Source: Aquificota bacterium
GTDB lineage: Bacteria > Thermosulfidibacterota > Thermosulfidibacteria > Thermosulfidibacterales > Thermosulfidibacteraceae
Direction of reading: 5' to 3'
Assembly (NCBI GenBank): GCA_015494645.1
Contig: WGAU01000163.1
Span: 1 to 15,368 of the forward strand
Length of the DNA stretch: 15,368 nucleotides
The notes under the pieces: generated by a model
Databases searched by the model: none
What the model saw: the letters and a program-made list of their open reading frames with translations, nothing else
What the model was told of the DNA's origin: nothing
Position numbers and translations under genes: made by a program
Part shown: positions 6,833 to 13,532 of the stretch, piece after piece
Position numbering within the stretch: position 1 is the stretch's first letter
How the letters are laid out: the number at the start of each line of letters is the position of its first letter

Positions 6833-7357
6833 TCAGCTTATGAGCTCCTTTATGCTCTTACCCCTATACTCAGCAACCTCTTCAATGGTCCTCAACATAC
6901 TAAGGGCCTTTATGGTAGCCTTAACCACATTAATGGGGTTGTTAGAACCAAGGCTCTTTGCAAGCACGTTTTTAATTCCTACACAGTCCATGACCGCACG
7001 CACAGGCCCACTGGCAATAACTCCGGTACCTGGTGCAGCGGGTTTTAGAAGGATCCTGGAAGCACAGAACTTGGCCTGAACCTCGTGGGGAATGGTCCCA
7101 CCCTTTGCCAAAGGTACCCTAACCAAGTTCTTCTTGGCCTGCTCTATAGCTTTTCTTATGGCATCGGGCACTTCTCTGGCCTTGCCCATACCGTATCCAA
7201 CAACCCCGTTACCATCTCCGACAACCACAAGGGCGGAGAACTTGAAGATCCTTCCACCCTTCACCACCTTGGCAACCCTGTTGATGAACACCACCCTGTC
7301 CTGAAGATCCAACCCCTCGGGAGAAACCTTCTCCAGTTTCCTAACCCTCAGATCCAT
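6833..7357 (-). CDS. rpsE: 30S ribosomal protein S5
   Basis: S5 is a 30S body protein at the mRNA entry tunnel, involved in decoding fidelity and spectinomycin response. The protein has 174 residues. The N-terminal double-stranded-RNA-binding-like domain contains the loop FINRVAKVVKGGRIFKFSAL (24-43), the loop altered in spectinomycin-resistant strains, here with the wild-type-like KGGR. GDGNGVVGYGMGKAREVPDAI (47-67) follows. The C-terminal domain has AAPGTGVIASGPVRAVMDCVG and ends in RGKSIKELIS. The start is ATG with AAGGAGGG upstream, 14 bases after rplR. Confidence 0.98.
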   Translation of the reverse strand: MDLRVRKLEKVSPEGLDLQDRVVFINRVAKVVKGGRIFKFSALVVVGDGNGVVGYGMGKAREVPDAIRKAIEQAKKNLVRVPLAKGGTIPHEVQAKFCASRILLKPAAPGTGVIASGPVRAVMDCVGIKNVLAKSLGSNNPINVVKATIKALSMLRTIEEVAEYRGKSIKELIS

Positions 7358-7371
7358 TACCCTTTCCCTCC

Positions 7372-7734
7372 TTAAAACTCTAAACCGGCCTCTCTGGCCC
7401 CTTCAGCCAGTTCCTTCACCCTTCCGTGATACTTATACCCAGCCCTGTCAAAGACCACTTTTTTTATACCCTTCTCAAGAGCTCTCTTACCTATCATCAA
7501 GCCCACAATCCTCGCCCCTTCTTTGTTGCTACCCTTCTTGTCTTGGGGAAACTCCTTGTCCAAGCTGGAAGCAGCAACCAATGTATGCCCTACAGTGTCG
7601 TCTATGATCTGGGCGTATATGTGCTTAAGACTCCTGAAAACCACAAGCCTGGGCCTTTCAGGAGTGCCGAATACCTTCTTCCTAACCCTTAAATGCCTTC
7701 TTTTCCTCTTTTCCACCTTGGTCATACGAGCCAT
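7372..7734 (-). CDS. rplR: 50S ribosomal protein L18
   Basis: This is a 120-residue 5S rRNA-binding protein that acts with L5 in the central protuberance. It opens with a strongly basic tail (MARMTKVEKRKRRHLRVRKKV), then has the core RPRLVVFRSLKHIYAQIIDD, a serine/threonine-leading segment with TLVAASSLDKE, and the C-terminal FDRAGYKYHGRVKELAEGAR motif with the final GLEF. All are normal for the family. GGGAGG lies 9 bases before the ATG. The gap to rplF is 21 bases. Confidence 0.98.
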   Translation of the reverse strand: MARMTKVEKRKRRHLRVRKKVFGTPERPRLVVFRSLKHIYAQIIDDTVGHTLVAASSLDKEFPQDKKGSNKEGARIVGLMIGKRALEKGIKKVVFDRAGYKYHGRVKELAEGAREAGLEF

Positions 7735-7755
7735 CTCGCGCTTCCTCCCGATGGA

Positions 7756-8304
7756 TTACTTCTTACCAACCTTACCAGCTTTACCGGCTTTTCTGCGTAC
7801 CTGTTCGTTTTCGTAACGAATACCCTTGCCCTTGTAAGGCTCAGGCGGCCTCTTAGCCCTGATCTCTGCTGCCACCTGTCCCACCTTCTCTTTATCAATG
7901 CCCTTGACCACTATTCTGGTAGGAATGGGACACTCTATGGTGATTCCCTCGGGTATCTCGTACTCCACAGGGTGACTGTATCCAAGCTGCATAACAAGCT
8001 TCTTTCCTTTAACCTCAGCCCTGTAACCAACACCAACAATGTCCAAGATCTTCTGATAGCCTTTGGTTACCCCGATAATCATGTTGTTCAAAAGGGTTCT
8101 GCTCAGTCCGTGCAGAGACTTATCCAGCTTGCTATCAGACTGCCTCAACACTCTAATAAAACTGCCTTCCCTCTCAAACTTTATACGGGGATGAAACTCC
8201 CTCTCAAGTACACCCAATGGACCCTTTACCTTTACCCTGTGTCCATCTATGCTTACTTCAACTCCCTGAGGGACCTCAACAGGCAACTTCCCTATCCTTG
8301 ACAT
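7756..8304 (-). CDS. rplF: 50S ribosomal protein L6
   Basis: L6 is a two-domain large-subunit protein near the factor-binding site. With the start at 8304 it has 182 residues and opens MSRIGKLPVEVPQGVEV, the family N-terminus. The N-terminal repeat carries VKGPLGVLEREFHP and the C-terminal one GYRAEVKGKKLVMQLGYSHPV. PEPYKGKGIRYENEQVRRKAGKAGK is the conserved L6 C-terminus. A GTG six codons upstream is in frame but would overlap rpsH. TAGGAGG, 7 bases before the ATG, settles the choice. The stop precedes rplR by 21 bases. Confidence 0.97.
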   Translation of the reverse strand: MSRIGKLPVEVPQGVEVSIDGHRVKVKGPLGVLEREFHPRIKFEREGSFIRVLRQSDSKLDKSLHGLSRTLLNNMIIGVTKGYQKILDIVGVGYRAEVKGKKLVMQLGYSHPVEYEIPEGITIECPIPTRIVVKGIDKEKVGQVAAEIRAKRPPEPYKGKGIRYENEQVRRKAGKAGKVGKK

Positions 8305-8311
8305 AGGAAAA

Positions 8312-8318
8312 CCTCCTA
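8312..8318 (-). promoter_or_regulatory. Ribosome binding site deciding the rplF start
   Basis: TAGGAGG on the minus strand lies 7 bases before the rplF ATG. Its TAG is the rpsH stop codon. It lies downstream of the alternative GTG at 8322, so that GTG is rejected. Confidence 0.85.
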
Positions 8319-8711
8319 CCACACATCACAGATGTATTCGCCGCCCAAACCCAGCTTCTTGGCCTCTTTATTGGTCATAACTCCCTTTGAAGTGCTGATT
8401 ATAGCTATACCCAGACCTCCCAAAACATTGGGAAGCTCATTTTTGCTAACATATATGCGCCTTCCGGGCTTGCTGACCCTACGAAGCCCTCTTATGACAC
8501 TCTCTCCCTTGTAGTACTTAAGCTTAATGATGATCTTGTCCTGAACAGGGTTCTCTTCAACTGTATAATCCTCTATAAAACCTTCTTCTTTCAGTATGCG
8601 CGCTATCTCTTTTTTAAGGCGTGAGCCGGGAATCTCCACCTGCTCCTTCCTCACCATAAGGGCGTTTCTGATTCTGGTGAGCATATCAGCAATTGGATCC
8701 GTCATACCCAT
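8316..8711 (-). CDS. rpsH: 30S ribosomal protein S8
   Basis: S8 is a 131-residue primary 16S rRNA binder and, in E. coli, the repressor of the spc operon. The N-terminus MGMTDPIADMLTRIRNAL aligns position for position with the E. coli MSMQDPIADMLTRIRN. The C-terminal part has the conserved SKPGRRIYVSKNELP and ISTSKGVMTNKEAKKLGLGGE, the RNA-binding serine-rich loop, and ends GEYICDVW. The first ATG (8711) is kept because GAGGTG lies 5 bases before it. An ATG two codons later is possible. The gene is 9 bases after rpsZ. Confidence 0.98.
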   Translation of the reverse strand: MGMTDPIADMLTRIRNALMVRKEQVEIPGSRLKKEIARILKEEGFIEDYTVEENPVQDKIIIKLKYYKGESVIRGLRRVSKPGRRIYVSKNELPNVLGGLGIAIISTSKGVMTNKEAKKLGLGGEYICDVW

Positions 8712-8720
8712 GGCCCCACC

Positions 8721-8906
8721 TCACCAACTGGCCTTTCTAACGCCCGGGATCTTGCCCTCAAGGGCCAGTTTCCTGAAACATATCCTACATAGGTTAAACT
8801 TCCTCAGATACCCTCTTGCCCTACCGCATATGGGACAACGATTCCTGTATCTCACCTTGAACTTAGGGGGCTTCTTCATCTTCTCCATTTGAGCCTTTCT
8901 CGCCAC
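8721..8906 (-). CDS. rpsZ: 30S ribosomal protein S14, type Z (zinc-binding)
   Basis: This is the short 61-residue zinc-ribbon form of S14, an essential protein of the 30S head. The ligands are C24, C27, C40 and C43 in RCPICGRARGYLRKFNLCRICF, and the protein closes with the conserved GKIPGVRKASW. The start is GTG, 3 bases after the rplE stop. The ribosome binding site AGGAGGAGGT is made of the last Arg codons and the stop of rplE, so the two genes are tightly coupled. The product differs from the longer cysteine-free S14 of E. coli by length and by the intact ligands. Confidence 0.97.
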   Translation of the reverse strand: MARKAQMEKMKKPPKFKVRYRNRCPICGRARGYLRKFNLCRICFRKLALEGKIPGVRKASW

Positions 8907-8909
8907 CTC

Positions 8910-9458
8910 TTACCTCCTCCTTCTGAATGGCATTCCAAGCTTTTCCAAAAGGGCCTTGGCCTCTTCATCGGTATCGGCAGTGGTGACAATGGTCACCGAA
9001 AGACCCCTCACCTTATCTATGGTATCGTAGTTTATCTCGTGAAAGATAATCTGCTCCGGAATCCCCAAGGTGTAGTTGCCCCTGCCGTCAAATGACTTGT
9101 CCGAAACGCCTCTAAAATCCCTCACACGGGGCAAAGCCAATGATATGAGCCTGTCCAAGAACTCCCACATTCTGTCCTTTCTCAGGGTAACCATAACCCC
9201 AATGGGCATTCCCTTTCTAAGCTTGAATTGAGCAATGGACTTTTTGGCTCTTCTAACACAAGGCCTCTGTCCAGCAATGGCAGCAAGCTGTTCCATGGCA
9301 TGATCAATAACCTTAGGATTCTGCGTAGCCTCACCTACTCCCATGTTAAGTACGATTTTGGTTATACGAGGCACTTCCATTATGTTCTTGTAACCAAACT
9401 CTTTCATGAGCTGGGGAACCACTTCCTTGTAGTACTTTTCCTTCAGACGAGGTACCAT
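8910..9458 (-). CDS. rplE: 50S ribosomal protein L5
   Basis: L5 is a 182-residue 5S rRNA-binding protein of the central protuberance that touches the P-site tRNA and S13. Family marks are PRLKEKYYKEVVPQLMKEFG, VPRITKIVLNMGVGEA, RPCVRRAKKSIAQFKLRKGMPIG (with the usual TxAKKS-like element) and the C-terminal region with NYTLGIPEQIIFHEI and the VTTADTDEEAKALLEKLGMPF ending. The ATG has AAAGGAGA upstream. In E. coli the S8 repressor site overlaps the rplE start. Here the preceding gap is 18 bases, and I could not confirm such a structure by eye. The closing RRRR codons double as the rpsZ ribosome binding site. Confidence 0.98.
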   Translation of the reverse strand: MVPRLKEKYYKEVVPQLMKEFGYKNIMEVPRITKIVLNMGVGEATQNPKVIDHAMEQLAAIAGQRPCVRRAKKSIAQFKLRKGMPIGVMVTLRKDRMWEFLDRLISLALPRVRDFRGVSDKSFDGRGNYTLGIPEQIIFHEINYDTIDKVRGLSVTIVTTADTDEEAKALLEKLGMPFRRRR

Positions 9459-9476
9459 ACCCGTCTCTCCTTTCCT

Positions 9477-9794
9477 TTATTTGTCTATAACCTCACCGCA
9501 TTTCTTGCACTTTCTGACCTTGGTTCCATCTTCCAAAAATGTAAAACCCACTCTCGTGGGCGTATTACACTTGGGACACACAAGCATCACATTGGAAACA
9601 TGAATGGGAGCCGGCATCTCAATTATACCACCGGCGGTGTTGGCGGTGGGCTTTTGGTGCTTTTTAACTATGTTAACCCCTTCCACCACCAACCTTTGCT
9701 TCTTGGGAATAACCCTCAGAACCTTTCCCCTTTTTCCTTTATCCTTTCCCGCTATAACTACCACAAAATCCTCTCTCTTTATCTTAGCAGCCAT
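9477..9794 (-). CDS. rplX: 50S ribosomal protein L24 with zinc-ribbon-like C-terminus
   Basis: L24 starts large-subunit assembly and sits at the tunnel exit. The 105-residue product has the KOW motif (about 9-36: VVVIAGKDKGKRGKVLRVIP) followed by VVEGVNIVKKHQKP and the GGIIEMPAPIHVSNVML segment. Two CXXC pairs, C73/C76 and C96/C99, bracket TRVGFTFLEDGTKVRK and form a likely zinc ribbon. Many but not all bacterial L24 proteins have this, and E. coli lacks the cysteines. The gene is 11 bases after rplN and starts at an ATG. Confidence 0.97.
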   Translation of the reverse strand: MAAKIKREDFVVVIAGKDKGKRGKVLRVIPKKQRLVVEGVNIVKKHQKPTANTAGGIIEMPAPIHVSNVMLVCPKCNTPTRVGFTFLEDGTKVRKCKKCGEVIDK

Positions 9795-9805
9795 AGGAAC
9801 ACCCC

Positions 9806-10174
9806 TTATATGACCTCTGGTGCCAAGGATATAATCCGCATGAACCCTTTGTTCCTCAACTCCCTTGCCACAGGCCCAAATATACGGGTACCCAGAGGCT
9901 CCCCGTTAGGCTTTATGAGCACAACAGAGTTTCTATCAAACTTTATATAAGAACCATCCGGTCTTCTCTGCTCCTTGACGGTCCTGATAACCACAGCCCT
10001 GTGAACCTCTCCCTTCTTCACGTGACCATCAGGGGTGGATTCCTTTACGGTAACCACTATAACATCCCCCAAACGGGCATACCTCTTACTGGAGCCCCCC
10101 AGCACCCTTATACACATTGCCTTTTTAGCACCTGTGTTGTCAGCCACCTCAACCATTGTTGTCGGCTGTATCAT
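9806..10174 (-). CDS. rplN: 50S ribosomal protein L14
   Basis: This is a 122-residue beta-barrel protein of the subunit interface, which with L19 forms bridges to the 30S. It also binds the silencing factor RsfS. It opens MIQPTTMVEVADNTGAKKAM, matching the E. coli L14 start residue for residue in spacing, and ends MRIISLAPEVI. The full-length start at 10174 lies 26 bases inside the end of rpsQ. The second Met (residue 7) would shorten the overlap but would delete the first beta-strand. AGGG lies 6 bases before the first ATG, in a purine-rich run in rpsQ. Confidence 0.97.
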   Translation of the reverse strand: MIQPTTMVEVADNTGAKKAMCIRVLGGSSKRYARLGDVIVVTVKESTPDGHVKKGEVHRAVVIRTVKEQRRPDGSYIKFDRNSVVLIKPNGEPLGTRIFGPVARELRNKGFMRIISLAPEVI

Positions 10175-10442
10175 CGGTCACCCTCTCCCTTCTTTCCAAG
10201 ATTTCTACTACTCTCCATCTTTTAAGCTTGCTAAGGGGTCTGGTCTCCATAATCTTTACTATATCTCCTATCCTGCACTGATTTTCTTCGTCATGAGCGT
10301 AAAACTTTTTGTGAGTCTTAACAACCTTGCCGTACATGGGATGTCTGTAGGTTCTCTCCACCCTAACCACAACGGTTTTGTCCATCTTGTCGGAAACAAC
10401 CTCACCGATAAGCACCTTCCTTCTACCTATTCTCTTAGCCAT
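10149..10442 (-). CDS. rpsQ: 30S ribosomal protein S17
   Basis: S17 is a 16S rRNA-binding OB-fold protein of the 30S body. The product has 97 residues, about ten more than the E. coli protein. The core shows GEVVSDKMDKTVVVRVERTYRHPMYGKVV, then YAHDEENQCRIGDIVKIMETRPLSKLKRWRVVEIL. The extra length is a polar, acidic tail (RVTDDTADNNG) encoded by the part that overlaps rplN. The ATG is preceded by AAGGGG and lies 11 bases after rpmC. Confidence 0.97.
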   Translation of the reverse strand: MAKRIGRRKVLIGEVVSDKMDKTVVVRVERTYRHPMYGKVVKTHKKFYAHDEENQCRIGDIVKIMETRPLSKLKRWRVVEILERRERVTDDTADNNG

Positions 10443-10453
10443 CTACGCACCCC

Positions 10454-10651
10454 TTACCTGATACCCAGTTCTTTTTCTCTGATAACGGTCAAGACCCTGG
10501 CAAGGTCTCGCTTTAGTTGCCTATATTTGGCGGGATTGTCAAGCCTGCCTATAGACTTTTGAAAACGCATCTCCATGAGCTCTTTTCTAATTTCTCTCTC
10601 CTTCTGTCTCAGTTCGGCAATACTCAGACTGCGAAGCTCTGAAGCCTTCAT
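10454..10651 (-). CDS. rpmC: 50S ribosomal protein L29
   Basis: This is a 65-residue all-helical protein beside L23 at the tunnel exit. MKASELRSLSIAELRQKERE opens the first helix, and ELMEMRFQKSIGRLDNPAKYRQLKRDLARVLTVI carries the conserved LMxxRFQ and NPxxxxxxRRxIAR-like features. GGAGGT lies 6 bases before the ATG. The gene sits in the standard rplP-rpmC-rpsQ order, 12 bases after rplP. Confidence 0.97.
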   Translation of the reverse strand: MKASELRSLSIAELRQKEREIRKELMEMRFQKSIGRLDNPAKYRQLKRDLARVLTVIREKELGIR

Positions 10652-10663
10652 GGGATACCTCCG

Positions 10664-11074
10664 CTACTCGTTTCTGGAAACGATCTTGGTCTTTATGGGA
10701 AGCTTATGGGATGCAAGCCTAAGGGCTTCCTTAGCTACATCCTCAGCAACACCCGCTATTTCAAAAAGAATCCTTCCAGGCTTTACCACAGCTACCCAGT
10801 ACTCAGGACTTCCCTTACCCTTACCCATACGGGTTTCTGCCGGCTTCTTGGTTACGGGCTTATCGGGAAAGATCCTGATCCAGACTTTAGCGCCCCTCTT
10901 AACGTGCCTCGTGATAGCAACTCTGGCTGCCTCTATCTGCTGAGCCGTTATCCAAGCAGGTTCCAGGGCCTTAAGCCCATACTCACCAAAGGCTATATCT
11001 GCTCCCCTTGTGGCAATACCGCTCATTCTCCCCCTTTGTTGTTTCCTGTACTTAACCCTTTTAGGCGCCAACAT
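10664..11074 (-). CDS. rplP: 50S ribosomal protein L16
   Basis: L16 is a 136-residue protein at the base of the central protuberance near the A-site tRNA elbow and the last stage of 50S assembly. The sequence shows MLAPKRVKYRKQQRGRM, FGEYGLKALEPAWITAQQIEAARVAITRH, IFPDKPVTKKPAETRMGKGKGSPEYWVAVVKPG and EALRLASHKLPIKTKIVSR, all family hallmarks. The start is inside the last codons of rpsC (14-base overlap) with GGAG 7 bases before it, a common arrangement that couples the two. Confidence 0.98.
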   Translation of the reverse strand: MLAPKRVKYRKQQRGRMSGIATRGADIAFGEYGLKALEPAWITAQQIEAARVAITRHVKRGAKVWIRIFPDKPVTKKPAETRMGKGKGSPEYWVAVVKPGRILFEIAGVAEDVAKEALRLASHKLPIKTKIVSRNE

Positions 11075-11729
11075 TTGTGCTCTCCTCCGCTGGCTTTCTC
11101 TTCTCCTCTATGATGTCACCCTTGTATATCCAAACCTTCACGCCGATCATTCCATACTTGGTAAGGGCTTCGGCAAAACCGTAATCTATATCAGCCCTTA
11201 TGGTCTGTAAGGGTAGTCTTCCCTCTCTGTACCACTCAGTTCTGGCCATATCCACACCGCCCAGTCTGCCGGAACACTCAACCCTTATTCCCTTTGCCCC
11301 AAACTTTATGGCCATGTTTATGGCCCTTTTCATTGCCCTTCTGTGGGAAACACGCCTCTCTATCTGCATGGCTATATTTTCCGCCACAAGCTGGGCATCT
11401 ATTTCAGGAATTGGAACCTCCTTCACATTTATTATCACCTGACCCGTCGCAAACTGGGAAAGTTCACTTTTCAGCTTCTCTATCTCTGCTCCCTTTCTGC
11501 CTATAACAAGACCGGGCCTTGCAGCGTATATATCTATCTTAACCTTGTCCGCTGCTCTTTCTATAATAACCTTTGAAATACCAGCGTGGTAAAATTTCCC
11601 CTTTATCAAATTCCTGATGCGCAGATCCTCGTGCAGCTTCTTGGCGTAGTCTTTCTTGGCAAACCACTTAGACTGCCAATCCTTGGTTATACCCAGCCTG
11701 AATCCTATAGGATGTACCTTCTGGCCCAA
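11061..11729 (-). CDS. rpsC: 30S ribosomal protein S3
   Basis: S3 is a 222-residue protein of the 30S head at the mRNA entry tunnel with helicase-related function. It opens GQKVHPIGFRLGITKDWQSKW. The type II KH domain spans about 38-106 with the GRKG loop at 77-80, and the C-terminal domain contains RRVSHRRAMKRAINMAIKFGAKGI and GRLGGVDMARTEWYREGRLPL. The start codon is TTG, the only candidate in frame. It is supported by TAGGAGGTGA, which includes the rplV stop and is almost fully complementary to the 16S rRNA tail. The stop lies 14 bases inside rplP. Confidence 0.97.
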   Translation of the reverse strand: MGQKVHPIGFRLGITKDWQSKWFAKKDYAKKLHEDLRIRNLIKGKFYHAGISKVIIERAADKVKIDIYAARPGLVIGRKGAEIEKLKSELSQFATGQVIINVKEVPIPEIDAQLVAENIAMQIERRVSHRRAMKRAINMAIKFGAKGIRVECSGRLGGVDMARTEWYREGRLPLQTIRADIDYGFAEALTKYGMIGVKVWIYKGDIIEEKRKPAEESTNVGA

Positions 11730-11733
11730 ACCC

Positions 11734-11743
11734 TCACCTCCTA
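11734..11743 (-). promoter_or_regulatory. Extended ribosome binding site for the TTG start of rpsC
   Basis: The minus strand reads TAGGAGGTGA, nearly the full anti-Shine-Dalgarno complement, 4 bases before the TTG of rpsC (7 bases counted from GGAGG). Its TAG is the rplV stop. The strength of this site may compensate for the weak start codon. Confidence 0.85.
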
Positions 11744-12079
11744 CCTTCTTTCATCAAGTTCTATAGTAATGTGGCTTGTTCTCTTCCTAATTAGATAAGC
11801 CCTACCCATAGCTCTGGGCCTTATTCTCTTCAGCATGGGCCCCTCATCCACATATATCTTGCTTATGTACAGAGCATCCACATCCACTATGTCAGGAGAA
11901 ACCTCTGCATTGGCCACAGCCGATTTCAACAACTTCTCTATGATGCGAGCCGCCTTTTTAGGCGTAAAACGCAGGATAGTAAAGGCCTCTTCCACATCTT
12001 TACCCCTTATCATATCAGCCACGACCCTCGCCTTTCTGGGCGAAATCCTTGCGTAACGAAGCACCGCTTTAGCTGGCAT
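11741..12079 (-). CDS. rplV: 50S ribosomal protein L22
   Basis: This is a 112-residue protein whose long beta-hairpin lines the exit tunnel at the constriction with L4 and affects macrolide sensitivity and nascent-chain stalling. The globular part shows KAVLRYARISPRKARVVADMIRG and ILRFTPKKAARIIEKLLKSAVANAE. The hairpin, about 80-97, reads GPMLKRIRPRAMGRAYLIRK, and the C-terminus is SHITIELDER. No deletion in the hairpin is apparent compared with the usual length. The ATG follows GGAGAGGGAGTT, 13 bases after rpsS. Confidence 0.98.
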   Translation of the reverse strand: MPAKAVLRYARISPRKARVVADMIRGKDVEEAFTILRFTPKKAARIIEKLLKSAVANAEVSPDIVDVDALYISKIYVDEGPMLKRIRPRAMGRAYLIRKRTSHITIELDERR

Positions 12080-12092
12080 AACTCCCTCTCCT

Positions 12093-12377
12093 CTACTTCT
12101 TTACTTTGGCCTTCTTCTTATCTTCACCGTGACCATGGTAGGTTCTGGTGGGAGCAAACTCTCCAAGCTTGTGCCCCACCATCTGCTCTGTAACATAAAC
12201 GGGAATGAACTTTCTCCCGTTGTACACCGCAAAGGTGTGACCTATAAACTCAGGAATTATAGTGGATCTCCTGGACCACGTCTTTATAACCTTCTTCTCT
12301 CCTTTCTCGTTGAGCTGCCTAACTTTTTTCAAAAGCTTAGGATCTACATAGGGTCCCTTTTTCAGAGAGCGTCCCAT
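12093..12377 (-). CDS. rpsS: 30S ribosomal protein S19
   Basis: This is a 94-residue protein of the 30S head that pairs with S13 and contacts the 50S central protuberance. It shows MGRSLKKGPYVDPKLLKKV, the core IKTWSRRSTIIPEFIGHTFAVYNGRKF and PVYVTEQMVGHKLGEFAPTR, then a Lys-rich tail. The start ATG has GGAGGT 8 bases upstream, and that site begins right at the rplB stop. Gaps are 14 bases before and 13 after. Confidence 0.98.
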   Translation of the reverse strand: MGRSLKKGPYVDPKLLKKVRQLNEKGEKKVIKTWSRRSTIIPEFIGHTFAVYNGRKFIPVYVTEQMVGHKLGEFAPTRTYHGHGEDKKKAKVKK

Positions 12378-12391
12378 TAGCCGCTACCTCC

Positions 12392-13213
12392 TCACTTTCT
12401 TCTTGAAACTATGAAGGGATCAGAAACTTTTTTGGGCTTTCTGGTCTTCATACCTTTAGTACACCAACCCCATGGACTAACAGGATGTCTACCTTTCGTC
12501 TTACCCTCACCACCACCGTGGGGATGATCCACAGGGTTCATGGCCGTACCACGTACATGCGGCCTCCTACCAAGCCACCTGTTTCTCCCTGCTTTTCCTA
12601 TAACGATGTTCTCATGGTCTATGTTGCCAACCTGCCCAATGGTAGCCATACAGTTTACATGTATCAACCTAACTTCACCCGAAGGAAGCCTAACATGGGC
12701 ATAATCACCTTCTTTAGCCATGAGCTGAGCATAGGTTCCTGCTGCTCTGGCAATCTGCCCACCCTTGCCAGGAATGAGTTCTATATTGTGGATAAAGGTC
12801 CCAACAGGGATGTATTTTATAGGTAAGGCGTTGCCCACCTTTATCTCGGCATCGGGACCCGCCATAACGGTATCACCTACTTTGAGCCCCTCGGGCCAAA
12901 GAATATACCTCTTTTCCCCATCAGCGTAATGCAAAAGGGCTATTCTTGCTGAACGGTTAGGATCATACTCAATGGCAGCCACCTTGGCAGGGACTCCCCA
13001 CTTGTCCCTCTTGAAATCTATAATCCTATATCTACGTTTGTGGCCTCCTCCCCTGAAACGTACGGTTATGCGTCCCTGATTGTTCCTTCCTCCCGTGGAC
13101 TTGAGAGGTACGGTAAGTGACTTTTCAGGTTCATCCTTGGTGATCTCCTCAAAGGTGGAAACTGTCATGAAACGCCTACCGGGGGATGTGGGTTTATACC
13201 TTTTTATACCCAT
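12392..13213 (-). CDS. rplB: 50S ribosomal protein L2
   Basis: L2 is a 273-residue protein essential for subunit association and for peptidyl-transferase activity. It has the N-terminal OB-fold and SH3-like domains with GGRNNQGRITVRFRGGGHKR (about 42-61). The C-terminal MNPVDHPHGGGEGK contains H230 (first His of HPHGG), equivalent to the E. coli H229 implicated in activity. KTRKPKKVSDPFIVSRRK closes it. The WGWCTKGMKTR stretch differs mildly from the common GxPTKGYKTR. The ATG is 16 bases after rplW. Confidence 0.98.
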   Translation of the reverse strand: MGIKRYKPTSPGRRFMTVSTFEEITKDEPEKSLTVPLKSTGGRNNQGRITVRFRGGGHKRRYRIIDFKRDKWGVPAKVAAIEYDPNRSARIALLHYADGEKRYILWPEGLKVGDTVMAGPDAEIKVGNALPIKYIPVGTFIHNIELIPGKGGQIARAAGTYAQLMAKEGDYAHVRLPSGEVRLIHVNCMATIGQVGNIDHENIVIGKAGRNRWLGRRPHVRGTAMNPVDHPHGGGEGKTKGRHPVSPWGWCTKGMKTRKPKKVSDPFIVSRRK

Positions 13214-13229
13214 AGCCTACCAGCCTCCC

Positions 13230-13532
13230 TTATATGCTTTCAAAGAATTCTATCCTGTCTCCCTCTCTTAACTTCACAATAGCCTTTTTCCAATGCTTTC
13301 CCTTCTTCACAACCCTTCCAAAACGCTTCTTTATCTTGGGCTTCACGTTCATAGTATTAACCTTTTCCACCTTCACATTGAACAGCTTCTCAATGGCATC
13401 CTTAACATCCTTTTTCGTTGCCTTGGGATGCACCTCAAAAGTGTACTTGTTCTCTTCCTCTTTAAGCCTCATACTCTTTTCGGTGATTACGGGCCTGATT
13501 ATCACCTGATAGGGATCCTGAAGAAACTTCAT
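13230..13532 (-). CDS. rplW: 50S ribosomal protein L23
   Basis: This is a 100-residue protein at the tunnel exit that docks trigger factor, SRP and SecA-related partners. E18 in PVITEKSM matches the E. coli Glu18 needed for trigger factor binding. YTFEVHPKATKKDVKDAIEKLFNV, VNTMNVKPKIKKRFGR, and WKKAIVKLREGDRIEFFE complete the fold, and the loop between beta-strands is of normal length. The ATG overlaps the rplD stop as ATGA, so translation is coupled. Confidence 0.98.
   Translation of the reverse strand: MKFLQDPYQVIIRPVITEKSMRLKEEENKYTFEVHPKATKKDVKDAIEKLFNVKVEKVNTMNVKPKIKKRFGRVVKKGKHWKKAIVKLREGDRIEFFESI

Noticed and set aside
8305..8322. GTG start giving L6 six extra residues
   Set aside because: It lies upstream of the TAGGAGG site, overlaps rpsH, and the added residues are not part of the L6 family N-terminus.
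9228..9950. 240-codon open frame on the plus strand, antisense to rplE, rplX and rplN
   Set aside because: It lies opposite three well-conserved genes, resembles no family I know, and open antisense frames are common opposite these genes (also at 7693-8301, 2324-3004, 4915-5559 and 960-1541), which points to codon composition as the cause.
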